A program made the translations under genes and the position numbers. This document shows, in pieces, positions 63,045 through 64,000 of a stretch of 64,000 nucleotides of DNA; within the stretch, counting starts at the first letter, position 1; every line of letters begins with the position of its first letter. Origin of the DNA: Ignavibacteria bacterium (GTDB taxonomy: Bacteria > Bacteroidota > Ignavibacteria > Tepidaquicellales > Tepidaquicellaceae); assembly GCA_016709315.1 (NCBI GenBank), contig JADJMZ010000005.1, positions 186,001-250,000 on the forward strand, in the 5' to 3' direction. The notes under the pieces were generated by a model, which worked only from the letters and a program-made list of their open reading frames with translations, did not search any database and was not told the DNA's origin.

Positions 63045-64000
63045 AAAAAATAATCGTTTGCGGCGCAGGAATCGGAGGAATGGTAAGCGCAATATTGCTT
63101 TCAGCTAAAGGACATGAAGTGAGTATTTACGAGAAGAATGATGAGCCCGGCGGAAAAATGGGAGAGATAAGAAGAGACGGTTACAGATTTGACACCGGAC
63201 CATCGCTGATAACGATGCCATTTGTTTTCAGGGAATTCTTTGATGAAATTAAAAGAGAGATGACGGACTATTTTGAACTTACAGAGATTGATAGTTCATG
63301 CAGATACTTCTGGTCTGACGGCACTGTATTTAATTCTTTCACTGACAAAGCAAAATCAGAACAGGAATTAAAAAAAGTATTCGGTGATGATACATCTGAC
63401 AGTTACTTCAGATATCTTGAATATGCAAAAATATTTTACAATTTATCTCTGGAAGATTTTATAGGATCGGATATAAATATCAGAAACTATCTTTCAAAGG
63501 AAGGCATAAAAAATTTATTCAGACTCATATCAGGAAGATCAGTTAACGATCTTTCAAACAAATTTTTCAAAGAAAAGAAACTTAAGCAGATGATGGACAG
63601 ATTCGCCACATTCAGCGGCTCAACGCCTTTTCTTGCGCCACAGTTTTTTTCTGTAATACCATACATTGAGAATGAATACGGCGCCTGGTATGTAAAAGGA
63701 GGAATTTATAAAATTGCAGAAGGTCTCAGGAGATTATGCGGCGAATTTAATGTGGAAATACATTACGGCTGCGAGCTCAAAGATATCTCACAGAATAATA
63801 AAAAGATCACTTCGCTTAAATTCAGATCTAATGACGGTAAAACACTTGAGACAGATAAATTTGATACTGTTGTTTCTAACTTCACAAACAGCTCGGGCAT
63901 AATGGATAAAGATTATTTTAAAAATGACGACTGGGCAAACTCTGCATTCATCATAAAAGCTGGAATGAAGAAGAAGTTTTCCGAATTAAGTCATCACAAC
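63041..64000 (+). CDS. CrtI-type phytoene desaturase-family FAD oxidoreductase, partial
   Basis: First 320 residues of an FAD-dependent desaturase or isomerase: the FAD-binding GAGIGGMVSAILL, then EKNDEPGGKMGEIRRDGYRFDTGPSLITMP typical of CrtI family proteins and YIENEYGAWYVKGGIYKIAEGL further on. The end lies outside the window. It acts in carotenoid or related polyene metabolism by family. Its ATG overlaps the mutS2 stop (ATGA). No other carotenoid gene is in view. Confidence 0.9.
   Translation, partial: MKKIIVCGAGIGGMVSAILLSAKGHEVSIYEKNDEPGGKMGEIRRDGYRFDTGPSLITMPFVFREFFDEIKREMTDYFELTEIDSSCRYFWSDGTVFNSFTDKAKSEQELKKVFGDDTSDSYFRYLEYAKIFYNLSLEDFIGSDINIRNYLSKEGIKNLFRLISGRSVNDLSNKFFKEKKLKQMMDRFATFSGSTPFLAPQFFSVIPYIENEYGAWYVKGGIYKIAEGLRRLCGEFNVEIHYGCELKDISQNNKKITSLKFRSNDGKTLETDKFDTVVSNFTNSSGIMDKDYFKNDDWANSAFIIKAGMKKKFSELSHHN

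Overview
The window is AT-rich bacterial DNA (roughly one third G+C by eye) that most resembles an environmental member of the Ignavibacteria (Bacteroidetes/Chlorobi group). The main evidence is the type IX secretion sorting domain with the NYPNPFNP signature at the end of five intact large secreted proteins and one broken paralogue. Supporting evidence is a fused CcoN-CcoO cbb3 oxidase with a single-heme CcoP, YCF48/BNR-type and FG-GAP secreted proteins, dockerin-like secreted proteins, and a YpdA-type reductase beside pyruvate kinase. No tRNA, rRNA, CRISPR array, prophage or transposase gene was seen.

Layout. 1-3171: a nucleoside-type ABC transporter operon (minus strand) with an in-frame stop in the ATPase and a frameshift in one permease. 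3558-11639: housekeeping genes (nrnA, M17 leucyl aminopeptidase with a 5' frameshift, the muramidase namZ, a DinB protein, an SDR, pyruvate kinase, YpdA). 11672-22882: a respiratory block on the minus strand with two Crp/Fnr-type proteins and a complete cbb3 locus (ccoI, ccoS, a Cys/Met gamma-lyase-type PLP enzyme, ccoNO, ccoQ, ccoP with a homopolymer frameshift, ccoG, ccoH and a TauE/SafE-like protein). 23000-34200: a plastic region of large T9SS cargo genes, a duplicated and partly decayed gene pair, and several families of short palindromic elements, some inserted into each other, ending in a 21-bp tandem repeat. 34379-36575: CIRCE-groES-groEL with a terminator. 36631-37886: a broken PIN-domain toxin, its small partner, a DUF2442 gene and a second, broken copy of the partner. 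38139-43958: a C39-like peptidase and three secreted proteins sharing a C-terminal dockerin-like module, one with a type 1 copper domain. 44327-53024: a dihydrouridine synthase, a slipin, a GH3 enzyme, two T9SS proteins and an outer-membrane-like protein. 53025-64000: yraN/rnhB, an SDR, a P-loop kinase, a glutamine synthetase, a DinB pair, a TPR membrane protein, yqeY, cvpA, mutS2 and the start of a CrtI-type desaturase.

How the parts fit. The cbb3 block holds the oxidase plus copper loading (CcoI, CcoS), the CcoG/CcoH assembly factors and plausible oxygen or redox regulators next door, so it looks like a self-contained microaerobic respiration unit. NamZ and the GH3 enzyme could together remove MurNAc and GlcNAc from peptidoglycan ends. 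The secreted proteins between 23 and 52 kb form a cell-surface and exported repertoire.

No unambiguous new biochemical system is visible. The most interesting signals are structural: a mosaic pair of T9SS genes with near-identical ends and divergent cores, a 129-bp palindrome inserted into another repeat with a 3-bp target duplication, a second small element whose empty site is also in the window, and a shared leader motif before two dockerin-type genes. Several genes carry single-base lesions. Repairing one base in each restores a normal family length, so sequencing or assembly error must be excluded before calling them pseudogenes.
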